Positions 53,018-61,901 of a stretch of 64,000 bases of DNA are shown here, one piece after another. The DNA is from Thiofilum sp. GTDB taxonomy: Bacteria; Pseudomonadota; Gammaproteobacteria; Thiotrichales; Thiotrichaceae. Made by a program: the position numbers and the translations under genes. The notes beneath the pieces are model-generated. The model worked only from the letters and a program-made list of their open reading frames with translations. It had not been told where the DNA came from and made no database searches. Positions within the stretch are counted from its first letter, which is position 1. Every line of letters begins with the position of its first letter. The DNA is taken from NCBI RefSeq assembly GCF_016711335.1, contig NZ_JADJTF010000001.1:992001-1056000 (forward strand), given 5' to 3'.

Positions 53018-55435
53018 TTAAACGTCGAGGTTAGATACTGCTAAAGCATTGCTTTCAATAAATTCGCGGCGTGGCTCTACTTGATCGCCCATCAACGTGG
53101 TAAAGATCTCGTCGGCAGCGATAGCATCTTCAATTCGTACTTGCAATAAGCGCCTTGCTTCTGGATTCATGGTGGTTTCCCAAAGCTGATCGGGATTCAT
53201 TTCACCTAAACCTTTATAGCGACTAATCGCTAAACCGCGACTTGCTTCGTGAGTTAACCAACTCACGACTTGATCAAAACGCGTTACAGCTTGTTTACGT
53301 TCACCCCGTTGAATCATTGCGCCTTCGCCTAATAAACCGTCTAATTCGCGGTTAGTGCGTAATAGCAATTTGACTTCAGGCATTTGGAAAAAGTCTTGAT
53401 CGAGCTGCACTGGATGATCTAAACCATGCTGATAGACTTTGACTTCTACTGACCAGCTTTCGTCATCAGCTTTATTGAGCTGACTGGTATAAGTCCGCTC
53501 TCCAGTACTATTGCGATTAAGTACCTCAACCGCAGCACTGACCCAAGTACTAAATTGCTCAGCGTGTAAATCAGCATCGGCAACAGGCAACGGTTGGAAT
53601 AATAACGCCTCCAACAAATCACGATCATAGCGTCGTGCTAAACGATTCATGACTTGGCGAGTAGTGTTGTATTGCTGAATCAAAGTACCCAAAGTACTCG
53701 CATTAATGGCGGGAGTATCAGCACTTAAGAACAATTGCGCCTCGTCCAACGCCAATTGAGTTAGATATAACTCCATTTCAGCTTGATCCTTCACATATTG
53801 CTCTTGCTTACCCCGTTTAACTTTGTAAAGGGGCGGTTGTGCAATGTAGATATGACCACGCTCAATTAATTCAGGCATTTGACGATAAAAGAAGGTTAGC
53901 AACAAGGTGCGAATATGCGAACCATCCACATCCGCATCCGTCATGATCACAATACGGTGATAACGTAATTTATCAGGCTGATATTCATCTTTGCCAATAC
54001 CACAACCTAACGCAGTAATCAAAGTACCTACTTCAGCCGAGCCTAACATTTTATCAAAGCGGGCTTTTTCGACGTTTAGAATTTTACCCTTGAGAGGCAA
54101 AATGGCTTGAGTACGACGATCACGACCTTGCTTAGCCGAGCCACCTGCGGAGTCCCCTTCGACTAGGAATAGTTCAGAATTAGCAGGGTCTTTTTCTTGG
54201 CAATCGGCCAATTTTCCGGGTAAGCCCGCAATATCCAAAGCCCCTTTGCGGCGCGTCATTTCACGAGCTTTGCGGGCGGCTTCACGGGCTTGAGCGGCTT
54301 CAATGATTTTACCAACGATGATTTTGGCTTCAGCAGGATTTTCTAATAAAAAGTCCTGTAAACGCTCCATCATCGCCGATTCAACCGCATTTTTTACCTC
54401 AGACGAAACCAATTTATCTTTGGTCTGGGAGGAAAATTTGGGGTCAGGTACTTTCACTGAAAGTACTGCGGTTAAACCCTCACGAGAATCATCGCCCGTC
54501 GGTTGGATTTTCTCTTTTTTAGCCAAGCCTGAGCTTTCGATATATTGATTGAGAGTGCGGGTTAACGCTGATCTAAAACCGGATAAATGCGTACCACCAT
54601 CACGTTGAGGAATGTTATTAGTAAAACAGAAAATATTCTCTTGGTAAGAATCATTCCATTGTAGCGCAACCTCTACACCAATCCCGTCTTTTTGCCCTTC
54701 AAAATAGATAGTAGTGGGATGCAATGCGGTTTTTTTACGATTTAAATGATCCACAAAGGCTTTAATACCGCCCTTGTATTCAAAAATATCCTCACGCCCT
54801 TCGCCTCGGCGGTCAATCAAATGAATCTTTACACCCGAGTTGAGAAACGAAAGCTCACGCAAGCGCTTAGCCAAGATTTCATATTGAAATTCGGTTTGAG
54901 TGAAAATTTCAGAACTGGGTTTAAAGCGTACTGAAGTGCCTGTGCCTGTCGTTTGATCAATCGCCTCTAAGGGAGCTTGAGGAACACCTAGATGGTAAAT
55001 TTGACGATGCAATTGACCATTACGCCGAATCGTAAGCTCTAGCTCTTCAGACAATGCATTGACAACAGAAACGCCTACACCATGTAAACCGCCGGAGATT
55101 TTATAAGAATTATCATCAAACTTACCTCCTGCATGCAGGATAGTCATAATCACTTCAGCCGCTGATACCCCTTCCTCTGGATGAATATCTACTGGAATAC
55201 CCCGACCATCATCAGTAACTTTCGCCGAGCCATCGCTAAATAGTTCTACTTTGATCTCAGAGCAATGCCCCGCCAGTGCTTCGTCGATGGAGTTATCCAC
55301 CACCTCAAAGACCATATGGTGCAAACCTGTACCATCATCGGTATCGCCAATATACATCCCTGGGCGTTTACGAACTGCATCTAAACCTTTTAAAACTTTA
55401 ATACTCGATGCGCCATAATCTTTTTCGTCAGACAT
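53018..55435 (-). CDS. gyrB: DNA gyrase subunit B
   Basis: An 805-residue type II topoisomerase ATPase subunit. The GHKL site shows 'EVVDNSIDEALAGHC', 'DDGRGIPV' and 'GGLHGVGVSVVNALS'; the TOPRIM has 'LVEGDSAGGSAKQGRDR' and 'DADVDGSHIRTLLL'. The C-terminal GyrB insert typical of Gram-negatives (about 560-720) is present. The ATG at 55435 is preferred (AGGAAA upstream) over an in-frame TTG overlapping the recF stop. It is the last gene of dnaA-dnaN-recF-gyrB. Confidence 0.97.
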   Translation of the reverse strand: MSDEKDYGASSIKVLKGLDAVRKRPGMYIGDTDDGTGLHHMVFEVVDNSIDEALAGHCSEIKVELFSDGSAKVTDDGRGIPVDIHPEEGVSAAEVIMTILHAGGKFDDNSYKISGGLHGVGVSVVNALSEELELTIRRNGQLHRQIYHLGVPQAPLEAIDQTTGTGTSVRFKPSSEIFTQTEFQYEILAKRLRELSFLNSGVKIHLIDRRGEGREDIFEYKGGIKAFVDHLNRKKTALHPTTIYFEGQKDGIGVEVALQWNDSYQENIFCFTNNIPQRDGGTHLSGFRSALTRTLNQYIESSGLAKKEKIQPTGDDSREGLTAVLSVKVPDPKFSSQTKDKLVSSEVKNAVESAMMERLQDFLLENPAEAKIIVGKIIEAAQAREAARKAREMTRRKGALDIAGLPGKLADCQEKDPANSELFLVEGDSAGGSAKQGRDRRTQAILPLKGKILNVEKARFDKMLGSAEVGTLITALGCGIGKDEYQPDKLRYHRIVIMTDADVDGSHIRTLLLTFFYRQMPELIERGHIYIAQPPLYKVKRGKQEQYVKDQAEMELYLTQLALDEAQLFLSADTPAINASTLGTLIQQYNTTRQVMNRLARRYDRDLLEALLFQPLPVADADLHAEQFSTWVSAAVEVLNRNSTGERTYTSQLNKADDESWSVEVKVYQHGLDHPVQLDQDFFQMPEVKLLLRTNRELDGLLGEGAMIQRGERKQAVTRFDQVVSWLTHEASRGLAISRYKGLGEMNPDQLWETTMNPEARRLLQVRIEDAIAADEIFTTLMGDQVEPRREFIESNALAVSNLDV

Positions 55436-55449
55436 AGGGTTTCCTGAAG

Positions 55450-56580
55450 TCAAAATGTGCTATCTGGCGTAATAACGCCTTGTTGAACAGTAAACAAGTG
55501 AGCTGATGTTGCCGCTAAATTCAATAGTGTGGGTAGTCGGGTTCCAGTGATTACGAGTTGTTGTTGAGTGGTTAGCAAGGTTTCATACAAAAGTACTTGA
55601 TTGGTATCATCTAATTCCGCCGCTAAGTCATCCACCCCAATTAGCCCACGCTCCGGTGCTTGATCGGCTATGGCATAACTTTTAGCCAATAAGAAGGCAA
55701 TACTTAATAATTTTAACTCGCCCCGTGAGGCGACACGCTCCGCTAATTGACCGGCTAATTGTATGTGCAGATCGACCCGATGCGCACCATACAGACTAAA
55801 TCCTTGAGCTATTTCTTGCGGCTGCTTGGATTCGAGAAAGTATAGCATTTCTTGCGCTTGGGTAGTATCTAAATACGCAGGAAAGCCAGTTGATAATTTT
55901 AGCTCTAAAATGCCCATAGACGCGATTAAATGCTGATAGCGCCCTAACCCTAGCTCTAACCATTTGAGCGCCTCTAAACGCTTTTGGTGAAGGATAGGCA
56001 CTAATTTCACAAGCTGCTCAGTCCAATACCCCAAAGCATAGCGTTGTGCACTGTCACGCAGACAGGCATTGCGTTGTTGTAACACGCGCTGATATTGCCG
56101 CCACAACTCATGAAACTCAGCACTACGATAAAACGCAATCCAATCGACTAAAGCTCTACGTACCGTAGGTCCTCCCGTAATCAAGCTCAACGTCTCAGGA
56201 TGAATAATGGCAAAAGGCAAGTGGCGCGTTAGCTCGGCTTGTTGTTTAACATCCTGATGATTAATCCGAATATGAGTAGTACGTGGAGTTTTTTGAATAC
56301 CCAGTGGATAACTTTGTGGATAAGTCTGTGGATAAGTCTGTGAATAACTCTCGGAAGTTAATTTAGCGGCTACTAAAATATGGTTTTTACCTTGTTGAAT
56401 CACCTCCTGAATACGCGGTGTTCTAAATGAGCGCCCGGTCGATAAAATATGGATCGCTTCTAAAACACTAGACTTGCCCGCAGCATTAGCGCCGCGAATA
56501 AAATTCACTTGAGGCGCTAATGCTAAAGTAGCCTGTCGAATCGAGCGGCAATTTTCTATAGTGACTTGTTCTAAGTACAC
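55450..56580 (-). CDS. recF: DNA replication and repair protein RecF
   Basis: A 376-residue SMC-like ATPase that helps load RecA at gaps. Walker A 'GANAAGKSS' is at 30-38; the signature 'HRVDLHI' and Walker B-like 'LIGVDDLAAELD' are near the C-terminus. Residues about 78-92 contain a repetitive stretch 'SYSQTYPQTYPQSYP', not usual in RecF, which is the translation of a phased DnaA-box array. The gene lies between dnaN and gyrB in the classical order. Confidence 0.95.
   Translation of the reverse strand: MYLEQVTIENCRSIRQATLALAPQVNFIRGANAAGKSSVLEAIHILSTGRSFRTPRIQEVIQQGKNHILVAAKLTSESYSQTYPQTYPQSYPLGIQKTPRTTHIRINHQDVKQQAELTRHLPFAIIHPETLSLITGGPTVRRALVDWIAFYRSAEFHELWRQYQRVLQQRNACLRDSAQRYALGYWTEQLVKLVPILHQKRLEALKWLELGLGRYQHLIASMGILELKLSTGFPAYLDTTQAQEMLYFLESKQPQEIAQGFSLYGAHRVDLHIQLAGQLAERVASRGELKLLSIAFLLAKSYAIADQAPERGLIGVDDLAAELDDTNQVLLYETLLTTQQQLVITGTRLPTLLNLAATSAHLFTVQQGVITPDSTF
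56303..56347. promoter_or_regulatory. Phased DnaA-box array inside recF
   Basis: Four minus-oriented boxes with exact 12-bp period: AGTGGATAA (56303), TGTGGATAA (56315), TGTGGATAA (56327) and TGTGAATAA (56339). The period of 12 keeps the reading frame and yields the four-residue protein repeat in RecF. Confidence 0.7.
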
Positions 56581-56596
56581 AATACCAACCTAATCG

Positions 56597-57700
56597 TTAT
56601 AAACGAATCGGCATTACAACATTGCGAATATTGTCATTATGTGGATCAGTGATTAAGGCACTACTTTCAGGTGAGTTAAAGTTCATATACATAGTATCGC
56701 TCTCTAAATGATTCACTGCATCCAATAGATAATTGACATTAAAACCAATACTAAACTCCTCACCTTGATACAAAACGTCAATCTCATCTTGAGCTGATTC
56801 TTGCTCAGGATTATTTGATTGTACTTTTAGCTTATTATTCCCTAGCTCTAATCTAACACCACGGAATTTTTCATTTGATAGTATAGCTACCCGTGCTAGA
56901 ACTTCTTTTAACTCTTTACGGTCAATTTCAACACGAATTTTTCCTTGTGGTGGAACAGCCGCTTGATAATCGGGATAACGTCCGTCCACTAATTTAGTCG
57001 TGAAACGTAAATTATCTAATTGTACACGTAAATGGTTACTACTCAGTTGCACTTTGATATTAGTTTGATTATCTGAGCGTAATAATTTAGTTAGCTCTAA
57101 AATACTTTTTCGCGGAATAATGGCTTGTACTTTATCACTCACATTAGTGGACATTAAATGTGTATACAGAGATAAGCGATGACCATCAGTCGCTACCGAG
57201 CGTACATGACTAGGAATAAGCTCTAAGAGCAAGCCGTTTAAATAATAACGCACATCTTGGTTAGCCATAGCAAAACCAACACTATCGAATAATTGCTTAA
57301 AGATATTTTCAGGAATCAAGAACTCATGATTAATTTGAATATCCTCTAAATCAGGAAACTCACTCGCAGGTAAAGCAATTAACTCAAAACGACTACGACC
57401 GTAACTGACTTTGGCGCGGGTATCTTGAATATCAAATTCAATCATGCTTTCTGCTGGAAGTGATTTACAAATATCAAATAATTTACGTGCTGGTAGAGTG
57501 ACCTCTCCCGGTGTGGCATCGATAATCGGTGTACTCATAGCGACTTCTAACTCAAGGTTAGTACCTCGCCAGTGGATAGCACCGTCACGAACTTGAATAA
57601 GTACATTTTCCAAGATAGGAGCCGTCTGTTTTTTCTCGATAGCACTGAGTGTTGCTTGGAGTGCTTCAAGTAGGGTTTCGCGTGAGTGTGTGAATTTCAT
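56597..57700 (-). CDS. dnaN: DNA polymerase III beta subunit (sliding clamp)
   Basis: A 367-residue clamp with three repeated domains. The N-terminal 'LLEALQATLSAIEKKQTAPI', 'ATDGHRLSLYTH' in domain 2 and C-terminal 'YMNFNSPESSALI...RNVVMPIRL' are classic. It keeps the polymerase on DNA and binds Hda and MutS partners. It follows dnaA with the oriC region in between, and precedes recF by 16 bases. Confidence 0.97.
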   Translation of the reverse strand: MKFTHSRETLLEALQATLSAIEKKQTAPILENVLIQVRDGAIHWRGTNLELEVAMSTPIIDATPGEVTLPARKLFDICKSLPAESMIEFDIQDTRAKVSYGRSRFELIALPASEFPDLEDIQINHEFLIPENIFKQLFDSVGFAMANQDVRYYLNGLLLELIPSHVRSVATDGHRLSLYTHLMSTNVSDKVQAIIPRKSILELTKLLRSDNQTNIKVQLSSNHLRVQLDNLRFTTKLVDGRYPDYQAAVPPQGKIRVEIDRKELKEVLARVAILSNEKFRGVRLELGNNKLKVQSNNPEQESAQDEIDVLYQGEEFSIGFNVNYLLDAVNHLESDTMYMNFNSPESSALITDPHNDNIRNVVMPIRL

Positions 57701-57947
57701 TAATAATACTTTCTTAAATATATATTAGTTAATAATAATAATAGGCAAGCACAAAATCTGTGGATAAGTACTTTAACCTCATGTTTTAGCTACCTATTCG
57801 CTTGTGGATAAGTCTGTGGATATCCTGTGGATATCCTGTGGATAACATGTGGATAACTCACCTAGACTGACTTATCCACAATTTGTCCACAGCTTATCCA
57901 CAGCTTATCCACAGGCTTATCCACAGACTTATCCACAGGGTTTTTGC
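57701..57947. other. oriC: Likely chromosomal origin, oriC
   Basis: The 247-base dnaA-dnaN gap has an AT-rich side (about 57710-57755) and two opposed arrays of DnaA boxes. Minus-oriented boxes are at 57759, 57803, 57815, 57826, 57837 and 57848 (TGTGGATAA or TGTGGATAT; the last four are 11 bp apart). Plus-oriented TTATCCACA boxes are at 57872, 57894, 57905, 57917 and 57929 (11-12 bp apart), plus a degenerate TTGTCCACA at 57883. Adjacent dnaA, dnaN, recF and gyrB and divergent rpmH-rnpA-yidC-mnmE support the call. Confidence 0.85.
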
Positions 57948-59375
57948 TTAAGTACTGAGCAATTTGACTAAAATCCGATAGTCTTCATCAATCTGATTAT
58001 CACCCTCTCTCAGCTCTGCTACCTTACGTGTAGCATGTAATACTGTGGTATGGTCACGTCCTCCAAATTCTTGACCAATTTCAGGCAAACTGGAGGTGGT
58101 CAATTCTTTAGCTAAGGCCATGGCAATTTGTCTAGGGCGTGCAATCACTCTATTCCGTTGTTGTGAGTCCAGATCTGCAACACGGATATTGTAATATTGT
58201 GCCACCACTTTCTTAATATTGGTCACCGAAACTAATTTATCTAAATGAGCAATCTGATCACGTAAGGCACTTTCTACAAATTCTAAGTTTAGTGTATGCA
58301 CGCAGCGTAGTCTCATGCTGGCTATGACTCGTTGTAATGCACCTTCTAAATCACGAATATTAGTTCTAAAGCGTTTAGCAATAAAAAAGGCAGCATCACT
58401 GGGAATAATCAACTGACTGTCTTCCGCCTTTTTACGTAAAATAGCCACACGGGTTTCTAAATCAGGAGGCTCCACCGAAACTGTTAATCCCCAACCAAAA
58501 CGTGAGCGTAAACGATCATCGATACCTTCTACATCACGAGGGAAGCGGTCACTGGCAATAATAATTTGTTTTTGATGCTCTAATAAGGCATTAAAGGTAT
58601 GAAAAAACTCCTCCATCGAGCGCTCTTTATTAGCGAAAAATTGAATATCGTCGATTAATAGCGCGTCGGCACTGCGATAATATTGCTTAAAGTCTTCAAT
58701 ACGTGAAGTCCGTAAGCCATTAATCATATCATTCACAAAACGCTCAGCATAAACATAAATCACACGGGCATCCGCTTTATGCTCTAAAATGCGATTACCA
58801 ATAGCGTGCATTAAATGAGTTTTACCTAAACCAACACCACCATAAATAAAAAGAGGATTATAAGACTTGCCCGGATTTTCGGATACTTGTTGTGCGGCTG
58901 CACAAGCTAGTTGATTGGATTTACCCTCTACATAGTTATAAAAAGTCATTTTATTATTTAGCGAACTAATAAAGCGATCTGTATTTAAAGGCGTGACGGT
59001 TTGACTCGCTGAGCTGCTGGTAACAATAGATTCTGTTTTGGTTTTAGTAGTGGAACTAGAATTGCTTGTTGCAGTAATGGGATTAGAGGGGGGGGTTACA
59101 GCAATATTGAGTTTGTCGGAGGCTTGGGGAATAGCAGTTTGACGCGAACCTATTTGGAGCATAACGTCAAAGTTTTGATTACCTGAAAGTGTCCGTACAT
59201 GAAATACAATACGCGGTAAATAATTATCATGAATTTGTTGTAATACAATAGGGTTGGGAGCTAATAGGTAAAGTGCTCCTTCTTGCTCTACAGCATAAAG
59301 ACTACGTAACCAAGTATTAATTTCTTGGTGGGGAAATTCATGTTCAAGTTGCTGCAAGCAATGTTGCCAAAGCAT
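57948..59375 (-). CDS. dnaA: Chromosomal replication initiator DnaA
   Basis: A 475-residue AAA+ initiator. Domain I starts 'MLWQHCLQQLEHEFP'. A Ser/Thr-rich linker follows, then Walker A 'GGVGLGKTHLMHAIGN', Walker B 'ALLIDDIQFF', and the arginine-finger region. Domain IV has the DNA-binding signature 'GGRDHTTVLHA'. The ATG at 59375 is chosen because homology starts there; an in-frame TTG at 59414 would add residues of no family likeness. Boxes upstream (59429-59476) suggest autoregulation. Confidence 0.97.
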   Translation of the reverse strand: MLWQHCLQQLEHEFPHQEINTWLRSLYAVEQEGALYLLAPNPIVLQQIHDNYLPRIVFHVRTLSGNQNFDVMLQIGSRQTAIPQASDKLNIAVTPPSNPITATSNSSSTTKTKTESIVTSSSASQTVTPLNTDRFISSLNNKMTFYNYVEGKSNQLACAAAQQVSENPGKSYNPLFIYGGVGLGKTHLMHAIGNRILEHKADARVIYVYAERFVNDMINGLRTSRIEDFKQYYRSADALLIDDIQFFANKERSMEEFFHTFNALLEHQKQIIIASDRFPRDVEGIDDRLRSRFGWGLTVSVEPPDLETRVAILRKKAEDSQLIIPSDAAFFIAKRFRTNIRDLEGALQRVIASMRLRCVHTLNLEFVESALRDQIAHLDKLVSVTNIKKVVAQYYNIRVADLDSQQRNRVIARPRQIAMALAKELTTSSLPEIGQEFGGRDHTTVLHATRKVAELREGDNQIDEDYRILVKLLST

Positions 59376-59428
59376 AGTGAGAATGAGCCTATATATTAAG
59401 TCAATCGGGATCAAAAAAGGGAGGTTCT

Positions 59429-59476
59429 TGTGGATAAGTATAGCCTTTGCACTGAGTTATCCACAAGTTATCCACA
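59429..59476. promoter_or_regulatory. DnaA boxes in the dnaA-rpmH promoter region
   Basis: TGTGGATAA (59429-59437) and TTATCCACA at 59457-59465 and 59468-59476 lie just upstream of dnaA and between the divergent dnaA and rpmH genes. Their position fits DnaA autoregulation; they may also belong to a bipartite origin with the dnaA-dnaN arrays. Confidence 0.75.
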
Positions 59477-59621
59477 GGCTGGGGATAACTTATAAGCACC
59501 TACTGTCACAAAACAAAAGTTGACATTAGGGAGTTGATCAAGTATTTTTCTTTGCCTTTTTGTGGGTCTCTGTAGGTGCAGATGCGCCCCCCTACAACAA
59601 TCAAAGTTTGGTAGCATTGTC

Positions 59622-59756
59622 ATGAAAAGAACATTTCAACCTAGTAATCTGCGCCGTGCACGTACTCACGGTTTTCGTGCTCGTATGAAAACAGCAGATG
59701 GTCGCAAAGTATTAAGTGCTCGTCGTGCTAAAGGTCGTGCACGTTTAATTCCTTAA
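59622..59756 (+). CDS. rpmH: Ribosomal protein L34
   Basis: A 44-residue protein, 'KRTFQPSNLRRARTHGFRAR' and onward, an exact L34 pattern. The ATG at 59622 is the usual start. It is divergent from dnaA, as in most bacteria. Confidence 0.98.
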   Translation: MKRTFQPSNLRRARTHGFRARMKTADGRKVLSARRAKGRARLIP

Positions 59757-59781
59757 ATTAGTAACAGGTTGATTATCGACT

Positions 59782-60159
59782 GTGATGGCTTTTCCGCGCC
59801 AGGTGCGGCTAACACGTCCGGGCGAATTTCAACACGTTTTTGAGCGCGGTCGACACCGCAAATTTAGTGGACAAGGTTTAATGGCTCGTGTCCGCGAGAA
59901 TGATGTTCAATATGCACGGTTAGGTTTAGCAATTTCTAAGCGTAACTTACGCCGTGCTGTTGATCGCAATTTGGTAAAGCGGCTTGCACGGGAAAGTTTT
60001 CGTCACTATCAAGCTAAACTCCCGGCGGTTGATATTGTGATACTTAGCCAACCTTCACTTTTGGGCATGCCCAACTCTGATATAGCCCAACAGCTTGAAC
60101 TCATCTGGCAACAAGTGCAACGCCAGTATTCGAGTCGACCCCGTTCTAATACCACTTAA
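59782..60159 (+). CDS. rnpA: Ribonuclease P protein component
   Basis: A 125-residue basic protein that assists RNase P RNA. 'RLTRPGEFQHVFERGRHRKF' and the family box 'GLAISKRNLRRAVDRNLVKR' (R-rich motif RNxxKR as 'RNLVKRLARESFR') identify it. The start is GTG at 59782 or ATG at 59785. It follows rpmH by 25 bases. yidD, often found next, is absent; yidC follows directly. Confidence 0.95.
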   Translation: MMAFPRQVRLTRPGEFQHVFERGRHRKFSGQGLMARVRENDVQYARLGLAISKRNLRRAVDRNLVKRLARESFRHYQAKLPAVDIVILSQPSLLGMPNSDIAQQLELIWQQVQRQYSSRPRSNTT

Positions 60160-60186
60160 TATCTACTACTCAGTATCGAGGATAGT

Positions 60187-61845
60187 ATGGATTCTCAACG
60201 CCCCCTCCTGTACCTGACCCTAATCTTTTTAGGCTTTATGCTTTGGAGTGCTTGGCAAACTGATCATGCACCCAAACCCGTCGCGCCTAATAATGTCAGC
60301 AGTACCACGACTACTACCGCTACACCTAATGCCACAGGTGAAGTACCTAACGCCGCGCTTAATACCGCCAATAACACGGTAGCCAATAATGGTCAGGCTC
60401 AAGTGCTTACTGTGAAAACCGATGTGCTGGAGCTAAAAATCAGTACTCAAGGGGGCGATATTATTGAAGCCAGCTTACCCACTTATCCGGTAAGCCTAGA
60501 GAAAAAAGATCAACCTACGCGTATTTTAGATCTCAATGGGCGCAATTACGTGGCACAATCAGGTTTATTACATACCGTGATTGCGGGGCAAAATACTGAA
60601 AACTTAGCACCCAATCATCAAGCACTATATAGCGCACCTCAACCAAGTTTCACTTTAGCGGAAGGGCAAAATGAATTAGTAGTCCCTTTGACTTGGACAG
60701 GTGCAAATGGCATACAAGTTACTAAGCGTTATGTATTTAAACGCGGTGACTTTAATGTACAAGTGCAACATGAAGTGCAAAACAACACGAATCAGCTCTG
60801 GTCTGGTTCTGAGTATCGTCAATTAAAACATGGCCCATACACGGCTACGGGTTCAATGCTCACCGGTATTCAGGCTTATGTGGGGGGGGCTTATTACTAT
60901 GACGATAAGTACACCAAGATTCAGTTTACGGATATGGAGAGTGAGCCGATTAACCTCACTACCACAGGCGGCTGGGTCGCATTGCTAGAGCATTACTTTG
61001 TAAGTGCATGGGTTCCGACACAAACCGAGCAAACCAATTATTACAGCAAAGGCGTGACCCAATTAGGTAATAAATCCTATGTACTAGGGGCACAAGGAGC
61101 GGTTAAACAAATCGCTCCGGGGGCAAAAGATACCTTTACCTCGCTGTTTTATGTAGGTCCTAAAGATCAGGATAATCTCGAAAAGTTAGCTAAGGGCTTA
61201 GACCTAACGGTGGATTATGGTATTTTTGCCTTTGTATCGAAGCCCATTTTCTGGCTGATGCAAATGATCCACTCCGTAGTAGGCAATTGGGGTTGGACTA
61301 TTATCTTTTTGACCCTATTGATTAAAATCTTATTCTTCTACCCCTCAGCCGCTAGCTATAAATCAATGGCTAAGATGAAGGCGGTTGCACCTCGTTTAAA
61401 AGAAATTACCGAGCGTTATGCCAATGACCCTCAAGCTAAACAAAAAGCCATGATGGATATTTATCGCAAGGAAAAAATTAATCCCTTGGGTGGTTGTTTG
61501 CCTATTTTGATTCAGATTCCAGTGTTTATGGGCTTGTATTGGGTATTGGTAGAAAGTGTGGAGTTGCGTCAAGCGCCGTGGATGCTGTGGTATAAAGATT
61601 TATCAGTGATGGATCCTTATTTCATCCTGCCTCTGATTATGGGTGTGAGTATGTTTGTGCAACAAAAGCTCAATCCTCCCCCGACTGATCCGATGCAGCA
61701 AAAGATTTTCCAATTTATGCCCATAGTCTTTACCGTGTTGTTCTTATTCTTCCCAGCGGGTCTAGTCCTATACTGGGTAGTCAATAACGTGTTATCGATT
61801 GCCCAACAGTGGTTTATCAATACTAAGATTATTGGACACGCTTAA
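60187..61845 (+). CDS. yidC: Membrane protein insertase YidC
   Basis: A 552-residue insertase. An N-terminal membrane anchor ('LLYLTLIFLGFMLWSAW') is followed by a low-complexity Thr/Asn/Ala linker and the large periplasmic domain typical of Gram-negatives (about 75-330). The conserved C-terminal core contains 'GNWGWTIIFLTLLIKILFF' and 'NPLGGCLPILIQIPVFMGLY', with the hydrophilic-groove Arg in 'YPSAASYKSMAKMK' context. It inserts inner-membrane proteins with or without SecYEG. Confidence 0.97.
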   Translation: MDSQRPLLYLTLIFLGFMLWSAWQTDHAPKPVAPNNVSSTTTTTATPNATGEVPNAALNTANNTVANNGQAQVLTVKTDVLELKISTQGGDIIEASLPTYPVSLEKKDQPTRILDLNGRNYVAQSGLLHTVIAGQNTENLAPNHQALYSAPQPSFTLAEGQNELVVPLTWTGANGIQVTKRYVFKRGDFNVQVQHEVQNNTNQLWSGSEYRQLKHGPYTATGSMLTGIQAYVGGAYYYDDKYTKIQFTDMESEPINLTTTGGWVALLEHYFVSAWVPTQTEQTNYYSKGVTQLGNKSYVLGAQGAVKQIAPGAKDTFTSLFYVGPKDQDNLEKLAKGLDLTVDYGIFAFVSKPIFWLMQMIHSVVGNWGWTIIFLTLLIKILFFYPSAASYKSMAKMKAVAPRLKEITERYANDPQAKQKAMMDIYRKEKINPLGGCLPILIQIPVFMGLYWVLVESVELRQAPWMLWYKDLSVMDPYFILPLIMGVSMFVQQKLNPPPTDPMQQKIFQFMPIVFTVLFLFFPAGLVLYWVVNNVLSIAQQWFINTKIIGHA

Positions 61846-61847
61846 TA

Positions 61848-61886
61848 CCCCTCACCCTGAACCTCTTCCGCAAGGGAAGAGGTCCT
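61848..61886. repeat. Palindromic mini-repeat, copy 4, between yidC and mnmE
   Basis: CCCCTCACCCTGA leads into a perfect stem, ACCTCTTCC (61861-61869)/GGAAGAGGT (61875-61883). It shares the CCCCTCACCCT start with copy 2a in lpdA. No T run follows, so it is not an evident terminator. Confidence 0.7.
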
Positions 61887-61901
61887 AAGAGACATTAGTT
61901 T

